Positions 45,735-54,718 of a DNA stretch of 64,000 bases are shown here, in pieces. The stretch's first letter is position 1. Each line of letters starts with the position of its first letter. Under the pieces are notes generated by a model. It was given only the letters and a program-made list of their open reading frames with translations, made no database searches and was not told where the DNA came from. Source of the stretch: Dactylosporangium aurantiacum. GTDB taxonomy: Bacteria > Actinomycetota > Actinomycetes > Mycobacteriales > Micromonosporaceae. The translations under genes were made by a program, and so were the position numbers. Location: assembly GCF_000716715.1 (NCBI RefSeq), contig NZ_JNYJ01000061.1, positions 1-64,000 on the forward strand, read 5' to 3'.

Positions 45735-46001
45735 TCAGGCGGCCAGCGAACCCAGCTTCTTGGTGATCGCCGACTTGCGGTTGGCGGCCTGGTTCTTGTG
45801 GATGACGCCCTTGCTGGCGGCCTGGTCCAGCTTGCGCGACGCGGCGCGCAGGAGCGTGGTGGCGGCCTCGGTGTCGCCGGCGGCGGTCGCCTCGTGGAAC
45901 TTGCGGATCGCCGTCTTCAGCGACGACTTGACCGACTTGTTGCGCAGGCGGCGCTTCTCGTTCTGCCGGTTGCGCTTGATCTGGGACTTGATGTTCGCCA
46001 C
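45735..46001 (-). CDS. rpsT: 30S ribosomal protein S20
   Basis: The 88-residue basic helical protein binds 16S rRNA. It starts [20 protein letters not shown] and shows [11 protein letters not shown] and [16 protein letters not shown], all standard. Placement convergent to the holA region is the usual actinobacterial arrangement. Confidence 0.97.
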   Translation of the reverse strand: MANIKSQIKRNRQNEKRRLRNKSVKSSLKTAIRKFHEATAAGDTEAATTLLRAASRKLDQAASKGVIHKNQAANRKSAITKKLGSLAA

Positions 46002-46130
46002 GCGACAGACCTCGTCTTGTTAGCTCGGGTTGGAAAACGTTGAAGCGCAAGCAACAGGGACGCGTCACCGTGCGCGATGAATCAGGTTACCAGGTCCCCA
46101 CCCGGCCAGCCAAAACGGCCGCCCGCCAGC

Positions 46131-46147
46131 GGCGGGCAAGGGGGACA
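46131..46147 (-). terminator. terminator of the L,D-transpeptidase gene
   Basis: GCCCGCC and GGCGGGC (46131-46147) form a short stem 13 bp past the stop. On the minus strand it is followed by GGCCGTTTTGG, a short T-tract. Confidence 0.6.
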
Positions 46148-46159
46148 GGGGGCGGCGGC

Positions 46160-47362
46160 TCAGAGCGCGCTGCCCTTGCGGTACTCGTCCCAGGACAGCT
46201 CCCAGTCGGTCCAGCCGTCGCCGTACTTCACGCGCTCCTCGGTGCCCTTGACGATGACGGGATCGCCGATGTGGGTCACGCCGTACAGCCACTTCGCCAG
46301 GTCGAGGGAGATGTTGACGCAGCCGTGGGAGACGTTGCGTTTGCCCTGGTCCTTGACCGACCAGGGGGCGGCGTGGATGTACTGGCCGCTCCAGGTGATC
46401 CGCTGCGGGTACTCGACCTTGGTGCGGTAGCCGTCGGGGGAGTCGACCGGGACGCCGTAGGTGGAGGAGTCGAACCACTCCCACTCGTTCTTCACCATGA
46501 CGATGAAGTTGCCGCTGTCGGAGGGGTTGCTGGGCTTGCCCAGGGAGACGGGCATCGTCTTGAGCAGCACGCCGTCCTCGGTGACGGTCATCTGCTTGGT
46601 GGCGTTGTCGACCTCCATGATCAGCTTCTTGCCCACGGTGGCGTCGACGGTGATGTCCTTCTCGCCGTACGACTTGCCGCCGAAGGACACGCCGCCGACG
46701 GCGGCGCGCAGGCTGAGCTTGGTGCCGGGCTGCCAGTACTCCTTCGGGCGGTAGTGGATCTCCTTGGCGGAGAACCAGTTCCAGACGCCCTCCTGGGGCG
46801 GGTCCGAGGACATGAACAGGCGCTTCTGGATGCCGGCCCGCTTGTCCTTCGGGATGTCGACGCCGAAGGACAGGATCATGGGCATGCCGACGCCGACGAC
46901 CTGGCCGTCGCCGATCTGGCTGCTGGTGCGGGCGAGGCTGGCCGGCCTGGCCATGGTGGTGAACTTCACCGTGGTCTTGGTGGCGCCGGCGGTGACCGTG
47001 GCCGTGTACTCCGTGCCGTACTTGAGCTGCTTCGCCGGCATCCACTCGGTGCCGCCGGGGGCCGCGGACGCGGACGGACCGGACGATCCGGACGAAACAG
47101 ACGTCACGGGTGCCGGGCCGCCCTCGACGGTGGCGCCGGCGGCGTCCTGCAGGGTGACCGTGGCGTCGGCGGACGACTCGTAGACGATCGAGGTCGCCGT
47201 CGACACGTCCCGCGCGCCGTCGGTGGGCGTGGCCACCTTGACGGTGGCGGCGGCCGCCGTACCGGAGCCGCCGCCGCCCTTCCAGGAGGGGGCGGGGTCG
47301 CCACAGCCGGCGAGCACCAGGGCGCTCACCACGAACAGCAGGGTCAATCGTTGTAGTTGCAT
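46160..47362 (-). CDS. lipoprotein L,D-transpeptidase
   Basis: Makes 3-3 cross-links in peptidoglycan outside the membrane. The 400-residue protein has a lipoprotein signal with lipobox VLAGC (Cys19), an Ig-like pair (about 45-250) as in mycobacterial LdtMt2, and the YkuD domain (about 255-375). The catalytic cysteine is C348 in SHGCVN, with the histidine of IHAAPW upstream. All catalytic residues are present. ATG 47362 is used; TTG at 47368 is possible. The gene follows the sensor kinase by 21 bp in the same direction, so they are likely co-transcribed. Confidence 0.94.
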   Translation of the reverse strand: MQLQRLTLLFVVSALVLAGCGDPAPSWKGGGGSGTAAAATVKVATPTDGARDVSTATSIVYESSADATVTLQDAAGATVEGGPAPVTSVSSGSSGPSASAAPGGTEWMPAKQLKYGTEYTATVTAGATKTTVKFTTMARPASLARTSSQIGDGQVVGVGMPMILSFGVDIPKDKRAGIQKRLFMSSDPPQEGVWNWFSAKEIHYRPKEYWQPGTKLSLRAAVGGVSFGGKSYGEKDITVDATVGKKLIMEVDNATKQMTVTEDGVLLKTMPVSLGKPSNPSDSGNFIVMVKNEWEWFDSSTYGVPVDSPDGYRTKVEYPQRITWSGQYIHAAPWSVKDQGKRNVSHGCVNISLDLAKWLYGVTHIGDPVIVKGTEERVKYGDGWTDWELSWDEYRKGSAL

Positions 47363-47383
47363 CAGCAACCATTGTGCCCCGGC

Positions 47384-49852
47384 CTACAAGGACGGCAACC
47401 GGACGAGGAAGGTCGTGCCCGGCTTGTCGCCGTGGTCGGTGACGGTGATCGTGCCGCCGTGCCGCTCGATGACCGTGCGGCTGATGGCCAGGCCGAGGCC
47501 GGTGCCGGGCAGGCCGAGGCTGCGGATGTTGGAGCCGCGGAAGAAGCGTTCGAAGAGGCGGGAGCGCTCCTGCTCGGGAATGCCGACGCCGGTGTCGGCG
47601 ACGCGCAGGTCGACCCCGGCGGCGTCGCGGACCAGCTCGATCTCGACCCGGCCGCCGGCGGGGGTGAACTTGACCGCGTTGGTGACGAGGTGGTCCACGA
47701 CCTTGCGCAGCCGCGGCTGGTCGCCGGCGACCATGGCGGGCCCGTCGGGCAGCGCCACCTGCATGTCGATGTCCTTCTCGCGGGCGGCGCGGGTACCGGT
47801 CTCGGCACTGGCCCGCACCACCGCGGCGAAGTCCAGTGGCCGCTCGACGAGCGAGACGTAGCCGCTCTCCAGGCCGGCGAGGTCGAGCAGGTCGTCGATG
47901 ATGGCCCGGAGGTTCTCCGCGTTGCGGGCGATGACCGACAGGAACTGGGCCCGGGTCGTCTCGTCGTCGTTGTCGTGCAGGAGCAGCTCCGTGTACGACG
48001 AGATCGACGTCAGCGGCGTGCGCAGCTCGTGACCCACCAGCGAGATGAACTCGTCCTTGGTGCGGGCCAGCTGGCGGGCCAGGTCCTCGGCGCGGCGGCG
48101 CTCCAGGAACTGCCCGACGTGCGCGGCGATCCCGGACAGCAGCGCGATGAGGGACTGCTCCGGCTCCTCGGCGGCGTCGCCGAAGAAGCTCAGCGTGCCG
48201 GTGACCCCGCCGCCGTCGCGGATCGGCACGGCGAGGCCGACCCGCAGCCCGTGCCGGGCCAGCGACGGCACGTTGAGCCGGCTGCCGACGACGGAGATGT
48301 CGGGGATCCAGGCGGGCTGGCCGGTCTCCCACGCGACGCCGGAGACGCCGACGCCGGGCGCGAGCGGGCCTGGCTCGGGGATGACGTAACCGGGCTCGGT
48401 CCACATCGCCGCGTTGCGCAGGACGTTGCCGACCTTGTCGACCAGCCACAGCTCCGCGTGCGGCCACCGCAGCGTACGGGCGACCGCGCCGAGCAGCTCC
48501 GGGCCGGCGTCCTCGATCGTCGGGGCGTGCTCCAGGATGCGCGACACCGCGAGCTCGCACTCGATGAGCCGCTGCGCCCGGCGCCGGTCGGTGACCTCGT
48601 GCAGGGCGGCGACGGCGCCGAGCCGGTTGCCGTCGCTGTCGCGGATCGGCTGGGCGTTGGCGGTGAAGCTGCGCCGGGGCCGGCCGGGCAGGTGGACGAC
48701 GACCTCGGCCTCGCGGACGTGCTCGCCGTGGAACGCGCGCACCAGCGGCAGGTCGTCGGAGGCGACCTCCTCCGACTGGTACGCGCGGTAGTGCTGCACC
48801 CACGAATCGACGGTCGACTGGTCGGCGTCGCTGCCGGCGATCTCCCGCATGGCGCGGTTGAACAGGATCAGCCGGCCGCGCTCGTCGCAGGCGACCACGC
48901 CGGCGTCCAGGTTGTCGAGCAGGGCGCTGAGGAAGTGCCGCTCGCGGGCGAGCTGCCGTTCGGCGGCGACGCGTTCGCTGATGTCGTAGACGAACGCGTG
49001 CGCGTGCCGGCCGGTCGGGCCGTCCACGACGTTGAGCGTGAGCTCGACCGGGAACTCGTCGCCGGCCCGGTTGACCGCGTAGAGCTGGAGGCGTTGCCCG
49101 ATGAGCTTCGGCACGCCGCCGCGGGCCAGCCTGGTCAGCCCCGCGCGGTGCGCGGCCCGGAAGCGCTCCGGGATGATCAGCTCGTCGACCTGCTTGCCGA
49201 GGGCCTCCTGGGCGGACCAGCCGAAGGTGCGTTCCGCCGCCCGGTTCCAGCGGGTGATCTCGCCGGTGAGCTCGATGCCGACGAACGCCTCCAGCGCCGT
49301 CTCCAGCACCGCGTCGGTCTCGGTGGCGGCGATCGCGATGTCCTGCCGGCTGGTCTCGGCGCCCAGCATGACCTCGAGCATGGCGGCGCACTCCCCGACG
49401 GCCGCGACGTCGTCGTCGGTCCAGTGCCGCGGCACGGAGTCGGTGACGCAGATCGCGCCGAGCGTGTGGCCGTGCAGGTCGTGGATGGGTTGGCCGAGGT
49501 ACGCGGTGACGCCCCGGTCGTGCACCGCGCCGAGGTCGCGCAGCGCCGGGTGGTCCCGGGCGTCGCTGACCACCACGGGGGTGTTCTCGGCCACCACGTA
49601 CTGGCAGAAGGAGCTGGTCGCCGGCTCGGCGTGGACCCGGTCGAGGTCGGGCGGCAGCCCGTGCCGGCCGACGATGTGCATCCGCTCGTCGTCGACGAGG
49701 GTCAGCAGGCCGACCGGCGCCACGACGGAGCGGGCCGCGAGCCGGACCAGCCCGTCGACGGGCGCCGATGACGAGGCGAGCAGCGCCTGTGCGCGCCGGA
49801 GCGCGGCGAGCCGTCCGGGCTGCGCGAGCACGCCGAGGTCGAGTTGCGGCAT
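47384..49852 (-). CDS. multi-sensor histidine kinase (GAF-PAS-PAS-GAF)
   Basis: The 822-residue soluble sensor kinase has an N-terminal GAF domain (about 20-165), two PAS domains (about 180-300 and 310-425), a second GAF (about 430-585), HisKA with H608 (SLVGHELRTPL) and an ATPase domain (about 705-815: NAVKFTP, DTGVGIP, GTGLGLAIS). No membrane span is present, so it senses an internal signal. No response regulator is in the window: it is an orphan. It lies between an ABC ATPase gene (63 bp upstream) and an L,D-transpeptidase gene (21 bp downstream) in one direction, suggesting a link to the cell wall. Confidence 0.92.
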   Translation of the reverse strand: MPQLDLGVLAQPGRLAALRRAQALLASSSAPVDGLVRLAARSVVAPVGLLTLVDDERMHIVGRHGLPPDLDRVHAEPATSSFCQYVVAENTPVVVSDARDHPALRDLGAVHDRGVTAYLGQPIHDLHGHTLGAICVTDSVPRHWTDDDVAAVGECAAMLEVMLGAETSRQDIAIAATETDAVLETALEAFVGIELTGEITRWNRAAERTFGWSAQEALGKQVDELIIPERFRAAHRAGLTRLARGGVPKLIGQRLQLYAVNRAGDEFPVELTLNVVDGPTGRHAHAFVYDISERVAAERQLARERHFLSALLDNLDAGVVACDERGRLILFNRAMREIAGSDADQSTVDSWVQHYRAYQSEEVASDDLPLVRAFHGEHVREAEVVVHLPGRPRRSFTANAQPIRDSDGNRLGAVAALHEVTDRRRAQRLIECELAVSRILEHAPTIEDAGPELLGAVARTLRWPHAELWLVDKVGNVLRNAAMWTEPGYVIPEPGPLAPGVGVSGVAWETGQPAWIPDISVVGSRLNVPSLARHGLRVGLAVPIRDGGGVTGTLSFFGDAAEEPEQSLIALLSGIAAHVGQFLERRRAEDLARQLARTKDEFISLVGHELRTPLTSISSYTELLLHDNDDETTRAQFLSVIARNAENLRAIIDDLLDLAGLESGYVSLVERPLDFAAVVRASAETGTRAAREKDIDMQVALPDGPAMVAGDQPRLRKVVDHLVTNAVKFTPAGGRVEIELVRDAAGVDLRVADTGVGIPEQERSRLFERFFRGSNIRSLGLPGTGLGLAISRTVIERHGGTITVTDHGDKPGTTFLVRLPSL

Positions 49853-49915
49853 GTCACACCCCTAACCCGCAAGCACCTGGCGTTGATCGTACCTGCGCAA
49901 AGGGGTGAAATCAGA

Positions 49916-50665
<750 letters not shown>

Positions 50666-50676
50666 GGTTCCTACTC

Positions 50677-50696
50677 TGTCGCAATGCATTGCGACA
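50677..50696. promoter_or_regulatory. 20-bp perfect palindrome, candidate PadR operator
   Basis: TGTCGCAATGCATTGCGACA is fully self-complementary. It lies in the 57-bp gap between the ABC gene and the divergent padR-type gene. TTGCGA (50689-50694) within it can serve as -35 for TAGGCT (50711-50716) in front of the regulator, so binding would block both directions. Confidence 0.8.
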
Positions 50697-50722
50697 ATGC
50701 AAGAGGCGAGTAGGCTCTGCGC

Positions 50723-51313
50723 ATGCCGATCCACCACGCGGTGCTGTCGCTGCTGTCGCACGGGCCCAGTTACGGGTACGAGCTGAAGGGCGCCTTCGAG
50801 ACCGCGGTCGGCCCGCAGTGGGGGCCGCTCAACATCGGCCACCTGTACCAGATCCTCGACCGGCTCTCCCGCGACGGCATGGTCAGCTCGGAGCGGCACG
50901 CGCAGGCGGTGAAGCCCGACCGGGTCGTATACGAGATCACCGACGCCGGCCGGGGCGAGCTGCGCCGGTGGTTGGACGAGGCGAGCCCGCGCAGCGGCGG
51001 CTTCCGCGACGACTTCTTCCTCAAGGTGACGGCCGCGGCCCGCTCCGGCGACCCGGAGATCGTGCGCACGGTGCTCGGCCAGCAGCGCACGTACCTGCTG
51101 CGGGAGCTGCGCAACCTCGACGGGCTGCGGCGCAAGGGGCCCGACCCGGTGGTGGCGCTGCTGCTGTCGGCGGCGACGAGGCACGTGGAGGCGGATCTCG
51201 CGTTCGTCGACGACGCGGAGCAGGCGCTGCTGCGGGACCCGGCCACGGTGGCGGGGCTGGCGGGCGTGCGGAGGGCGGATCCGCTGCCGGACGAGCTGCG
51301 CCGTCCCGCGTAA
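50723..51313 (+). CDS. PadR family transcriptional regulator
   Basis: The 196-residue protein has an N-terminal winged helix (1-85: AVLSLLSHGPSYGYELKGAF, GHLYQILDRLSRDGMV, YEITDAGRGELRRWL) and a C-terminal helical dimer domain (Vir_act_alpha_C type). PadR proteins often repress an adjacent ABC transporter gene and are released by a toxic compound. Here the divergent ABC gene and the perfect palindrome fit that pattern. ATG 50723 is the start. Confidence 0.92.
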   Translation: MPIHHAVLSLLSHGPSYGYELKGAFETAVGPQWGPLNIGHLYQILDRLSRDGMVSSERHAQAVKPDRVVYEITDAGRGELRRWLDEASPRSGGFRDDFFLKVTAAARSGDPEIVRTVLGQQRTYLLRELRNLDGLRRKGPDPVVALLLSAATRHVEADLAFVDDAEQALLRDPATVAGLAGVRRADPLPDELRRPA

Positions 51314-51356
51314 CCGCCTTTGTCAGCGCGGCTCTCTTCGGTGCGGTGACCGCGCG

Positions 51357-52478
51357 TCAGGTCCTCGGGTGCAGGGCGCCGCGCTTCAGGCCCGGGATCT
51401 CGAACGGCTCACCGAGCAGCTCCGCGGCGGCCAGCCGGGCCAGGGCCGGCGCCGTCTGGATGCCGAAGCCGCCCTGCCCCGCGAACCAGTAGAAGCCCTC
51501 CTGCGCGGGGTCGGGCCCGACGACCGGGTTGCGGTCCGGCGCGAACGTGCGCAGCCCCGCCCAGCTGGTCCGCACCCGGCGCAGCTCCAGCGTCGTCACG
51601 GCGGCGACCCGCTCCACCGCCAGGGCCACGTCCTCGGGCGCCGCGACCGCGTCGACCGGCGGCGACGGCGTCTCGTCGCACGGCGACACCAGCAGCCCGC
51701 CGCTCTCCGGCCGGAAGTAGAACTCGTCGCCGACGTCGAGGACCAGCGGCCAGGTCGGCGCGACCCCGTCGATCGACACGATCGCCACGGTGCGGCGCAT
51801 CGGCGTCAGCCCGGCCGCCCGCACCCCGAGCCGCCCGGCCACGGCGTCCGCCCACGCGCCGGCGGCGTTGACGACCCGCCCGGCCTCCAGGTCGCCGCGG
51901 TCGGTGGTGAGCCGCCAGCCGTGCCCCGTCCACTCGCCGGCCTCCAGGCCGATCGCGGTGCGCAGCACCACTCCCGCGGCGGCGGCGCGTTTGCGGTACA
52001 GCTGATGCAACGCGTCGACGTCGATGTCCTGTGCGGTGCGTTCGACCGCCGCGCGGGCCACCGCCGACGGGCGCAGCGCGGGGCACAGCGTCTGCGCGCC
52101 CGCGACGTCGGTGCCGCGCAGCGACGGGTTGGCGGTCAGCAGCGCGTTCATCGCCGGCAGCTGGTCCTCGCGGGCCACCCAGACCAGCGGTCGGGTCCGC
52201 AGCAGCGGCGTGCCCGACTCGGCGCCGAGCGCGTCGAGCATGATGCGGGACGCGCGGGTCAGCGCGCGCACCTCCGGCGAGCCGTAGCTCTCCAGGAACG
52301 CGGCCACCGACCGCCCGGTCGTGTGATACCCGAACTGGTTCTCCCGCTCCAGCACCACGATCCGCAACGGCTCCCGGTGCCCACCGGCGGCCTCGGCGCG
52401 TTCCACCAACCGGCCATCAAGCTCGGCGAGCTCGGCGGCGAGGGACAGGCCGGCCATGCCCCCACCGATCATCGCCAC
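51357..52478 (-). CDS. FAD-dependent oxidoreductase (DAO family)
   Basis: The 373-residue protein has an FAD-binding start MIGGGMAGLSLAAELAE, the RSVAAFLESYGS segment, and the DAO-family end (RNPVVGPDPAQEGFYWFAGQGGFGIQTAP). It is related to glycine/D-amino acid oxidases. Oddity: about 20 extra hydrophilic residues (DGRLVERAEAAGGHREPLR) separate the dinucleotide loop from the second strand IVVLERE, where the family has only a few. The GTG at 52478 is the start. Substrate unknown. Confidence 0.88.
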   Translation of the reverse strand: MAMIGGGMAGLSLAAELAELDGRLVERAEAAGGHREPLRIVVLERENQFGYHTTGRSVAAFLESYGSPEVRALTRASRIMLDALGAESGTPLLRTRPLVWVAREDQLPAMNALLTANPSLRGTDVAGAQTLCPALRPSAVARAAVERTAQDIDVDALHQLYRKRAAAAGVVLRTAIGLEAGEWTGHGWRLTTDRGDLEAGRVVNAAGAWADAVAGRLGVRAAGLTPMRRTVAIVSIDGVAPTWPLVLDVGDEFYFRPESGGLLVSPCDETPSPPVDAVAAPEDVALAVERVAAVTTLELRRVRTSWAGLRTFAPDRNPVVGPDPAQEGFYWFAGQGGFGIQTAPALARLAAAELLGEPFEIPGLKRGALHPRT

Positions 52479-52544
52479 GTCTGCGCGTTCGATCCTGTGA
52501 TTGTCGCAGGGAATGTTCCGTTACGAGCCGGGTAGTCGCCCCGC

Positions 52545-53486
52545 GTGAGATTCGCCGAGCTCGCCGCCCGCTGGCAGGACCGTCACGTGCTCGTCGTCGG
52601 AGACGCCGTGCTCGACTGCTGGCTGCACGGCACCCCGACGCGTATGAGCCGCGAGGCCCCCGTCCCCGTCGTCACCCTCGACAAGACCCGCGAGGTCGGT
52701 GGCGGTGCCGCGGCGCTCGCCGGCGCCCTCACCGCCCTCGGCGCCCGGACCACCGTCGTCGGCGCGACCGGCGACGACGACGCGGGTGCCACGCTGCGCT
52801 CCAGGGTGTGGGACAGCGGCGCCACGGACCGTCTGGTCGTCTCCGTCGGCCGGCGTACGCTCACCAAACGCCGCCTCGTCGCGGCCGGTCAGGTGATCGC
52901 CCGGTTCGACGACGGCGACACCACCCCGCTCGGCGGGACCGCGGCCGAGACGCTGCTGCAACGCCTCGACGAGTCGCTGGCCGAGGCCCCCGAGGCGGTC
53001 GTCGTGTGCGACCTGGGCGCGGGCACGCTGGGCCCCGCGGTCCGCGCGATGCTGGCGACCCGGCGCCTCGACGTGCCGCTGCTCGCCGTCGACGCCCTCG
53101 ACCTCGGCCCGTGGGCGCACCTCGGCCCCGACCTGGTCACCCCGACCCTCGACACGGTCAGTGGGGTCGTCGAAGGTACCAACGCCGCCGCCGTCACCGC
53201 GGCCCGCGGCATGCTCCTGCGGTCGACCGCCGCGGCCGTCGTGTCCGTCGCGCTGGACGCCGACGGGGCGGTGGTGATCAGCCAGGACGCCGACACCGTG
53301 CACACCTCGGCGGCGCCGGGGCCGCGCAACCGGTCGGCGTACGTCGCCGGCTTCGTCCTCGCCCAGCTCGCCGAGGCCCCGATCGCGGAGGCCGCCGCGA
53401 CCGCCCAGCGCTGCGCCGCCATCCGGGCCCGTGACCTGGCGCTGAACCTGGGCCGGCGGGCCGGCCTGACCACGATCCCGACCTGA
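52545..53486 (+). CDS. PfkB-family carbohydrate kinase-like protein with altered active site
   Basis: The 313-residue protein resembles the kinase half of heptose-7-phosphate kinase HldE: VLVVGDAVLDCWLHG, MSREAPVPVVTLDKTREVGGGAA, RFDDGDTTPL. However, the family's catalytic GAGD motif near the end is GPRN here (residues 259-262: G-P-R-N before RSAYVAGFVLA), so the catalytic aspartate is replaced by asparagine at 262 and the anion hole is changed. It may be a non-catalytic member or have a changed activity. The start is GTG 52545, divergent from the FAD oxidoreductase. No other heptose genes are in the window. Confidence 0.85.
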   Translation: MRFAELAARWQDRHVLVVGDAVLDCWLHGTPTRMSREAPVPVVTLDKTREVGGGAAALAGALTALGARTTVVGATGDDDAGATLRSRVWDSGATDRLVVSVGRRTLTKRRLVAAGQVIARFDDGDTTPLGGTAAETLLQRLDESLAEAPEAVVVCDLGAGTLGPAVRAMLATRRLDVPLLAVDALDLGPWAHLGPDLVTPTLDTVSGVVEGTNAAAVTAARGMLLRSTAAAVVSVALDADGAVVISQDADTVHTSAAPGPRNRSAYVAGFVLAQLAEAPIAEAAATAQRCAAIRARDLALNLGRRAGLTTIPT

Positions 53487-54108
53487 CGCCGCCTGGCTCG
53501 TCGGCGGGGGCGGAGAAGTGTCGTACCCCGGGGGTAGGTTCCTGGGTGTGCGGCGGCCTGTCGGGGGAGGGGGCGGAAGGGCCGGCGTGACACGGGAGGG
53601 TTGAGCGGGGGCGTCGCGGCGGGCTCGCGCGGTGAGGGGTTGCGCGTCGTCGCGGTCAGCCGGGGCGTTGTGTGGGGCCTGCCGTGCGGTGAGGGTCCGT
53701 GGCTGTGGAGCCCGGCTGACCAGGAGCCCGGCTGACCAGGAGCCCGGCCTGGTCCGCCGACTCCCACAAACTCACCGAATGGCCCTGCTGTGCCGCGGTG
53801 CGGCCGCCCTGCCAGCACGCCGGACGCGCCCTGTGGGCCCTGCCCGTCCTGCCAGCCGGCCTGCCCGCCCTGCCGGCCCTGCCCGCCCTGCCGGCCCTGC
53901 CCGCCCTGCCGGCCCTGCCCGCCCTGCCGGCCCTGCCGGCCCTGTCGGCCCTGCCCGTCCTGCCAGCCGGCCTGCCCGCCCTGCCCGCCCTGTGGGCACA
54001 CGGACCCACCTCATGCCGGCATACCCGCCGCGCCGCCGGGGGCACGCTGCGCGATTACATCGGCTGCGAGCGCCTGCCGCTCACGGCGACCGGCGGTGTC
54101 AGGGGCGG
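53487..54108. other. 622-bp repeat-rich region without a convincing gene
   Basis: The gap contains three near-copies of GAGCCCGGCTGACCAG (53708-53752) and a CTGCCSGCC minisatellite (53834-53993). Several frames stay open because of the repeats and GC bias, giving strings such as Ala-Leu-Pro or Gly-Arg-Ala, but none has a supported start or family match. Confidence 0.7.
53834..53993 (+). repeat. 9/18-bp minisatellite
   Basis: The core repeats CCCGCCCTGCCGGCCCTG four times (about 53862-53933), flanked by two copies of a 36-bp block containing GCCCGTCCTGCCAGCCGGCC (near 53840 and 53950). The nested order suggests slippage followed by duplication. Confidence 0.85.
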
Positions 54109-54537
54109 TCAGTTGAGCTGGAGCTCCGGGACCAGGTCCTTGCAGCGGACGACGATGTGGATGACCTGGGTGTCGGAGCGGAAGGTGAGGCGGTACTCGG
54201 TGCCGGGGCCCTGCTGGGCTTCCTCGATGCGGTATTCGAGGGCCGGGCCGATCCGGTCGGCCCAGACCATGCCGGCCTCGCAGTGGGCGGTGATGTTGCC
54301 GCCGGGGGTGCGCAGCACCTTCGGCGCGCCCGCGGTCGGCGAGGAGCCCGGGTGCGGCGAGGGGGAGACCGACCCGGCGGCGGAGGGGCCTGTCGAGGCG
54401 GGCTGTGCCGGGGTGCGGGTCGTCGCGGCCAGCAGTGAGGTGCGGATGGCCTCGATCCTGCCGATGCCGAAGGCGCTGAGGGCCGCCGTGCACACGGTCC
54501 AGGCGCCGATCGCGAAAATCCACCGTCCACCTCGCAT
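54109..54537 (-). CDS. single-pass membrane or secreted protein of unknown function
   Basis: The 142-residue protein has a membrane span or signal at about residues 5-25, a Ser/Pro/Thr linker (about 38-70), and a small outer domain with two cysteines (NITAHCEAGMVWADRIG and IVVRCKD). The beta-rich end resembles a small disulfide-bonded domain. ATG 54537 is used; GTG 54570 would add 11 residues. It is divergent from the conservon. Function unknown. Confidence 0.7.
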   Translation of the reverse strand: MRGGRWIFAIGAWTVCTAALSAFGIGRIEAIRTSLLAATTRTPAQPASTGPSAAGSVSPSPHPGSSPTAGAPKVLRTPGGNITAHCEAGMVWADRIGPALEYRIEEAQQGPGTEYRLTFRSDTQVIHIVVRCKDLVPELQLN

Positions 54538-54573
54538 GGCGGGCGCCCTGCCCGGGGGGCGGGAAAGCACACC

Positions 54574-54600
54574 GGGAGGAGGGGGAGGAGGGGGAGGAGA
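54574..54600 (+). other. purine-only G-rich tract
   Basis: Repeated GGGAGGAGG units (54574-54600) lie between the divergent genes at 54537 and 54719. The runs of guanines on one strand could form a G-quadruplex. Role unknown. Confidence 0.5.
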
Positions 54601-54718
54601 TCACGGGCGAAGCCGGGTTTGGGACGAGGACGACCTTGTTGGTGACTTCCCCGCCTGTGTGTCCGTATCATGCCCGAGACGCGCCACCCCCCTTGTCGAC
54701 GCGACCCACGAGGATCAC

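Noticed and set aside
52889..54001. Collagen-like Gly-Gln-Gly frame on the minus strand
   Set aside because: It is a by-product of the 9-bp repeat and continues antisense through the PfkB gene. No start signal or family match supports it.
54109..54537. Fourth member of the C-x12-C-x-WAD family
   Set aside because: It contains the letters WAD near a cysteine (CEAGMVWADRIG), but the spacing and the following strand do not match the other three, so the likeness is probably chance.
53798..54718. Upstream extension of the conservon kinase frame
   Set aside because: The frame stays open through the minisatellite (Ala-Leu-Pro strings) and through the antisense of the gene at 54109-54537. The ATG at 54719 has a ribosome-binding site and gives the normal family start.
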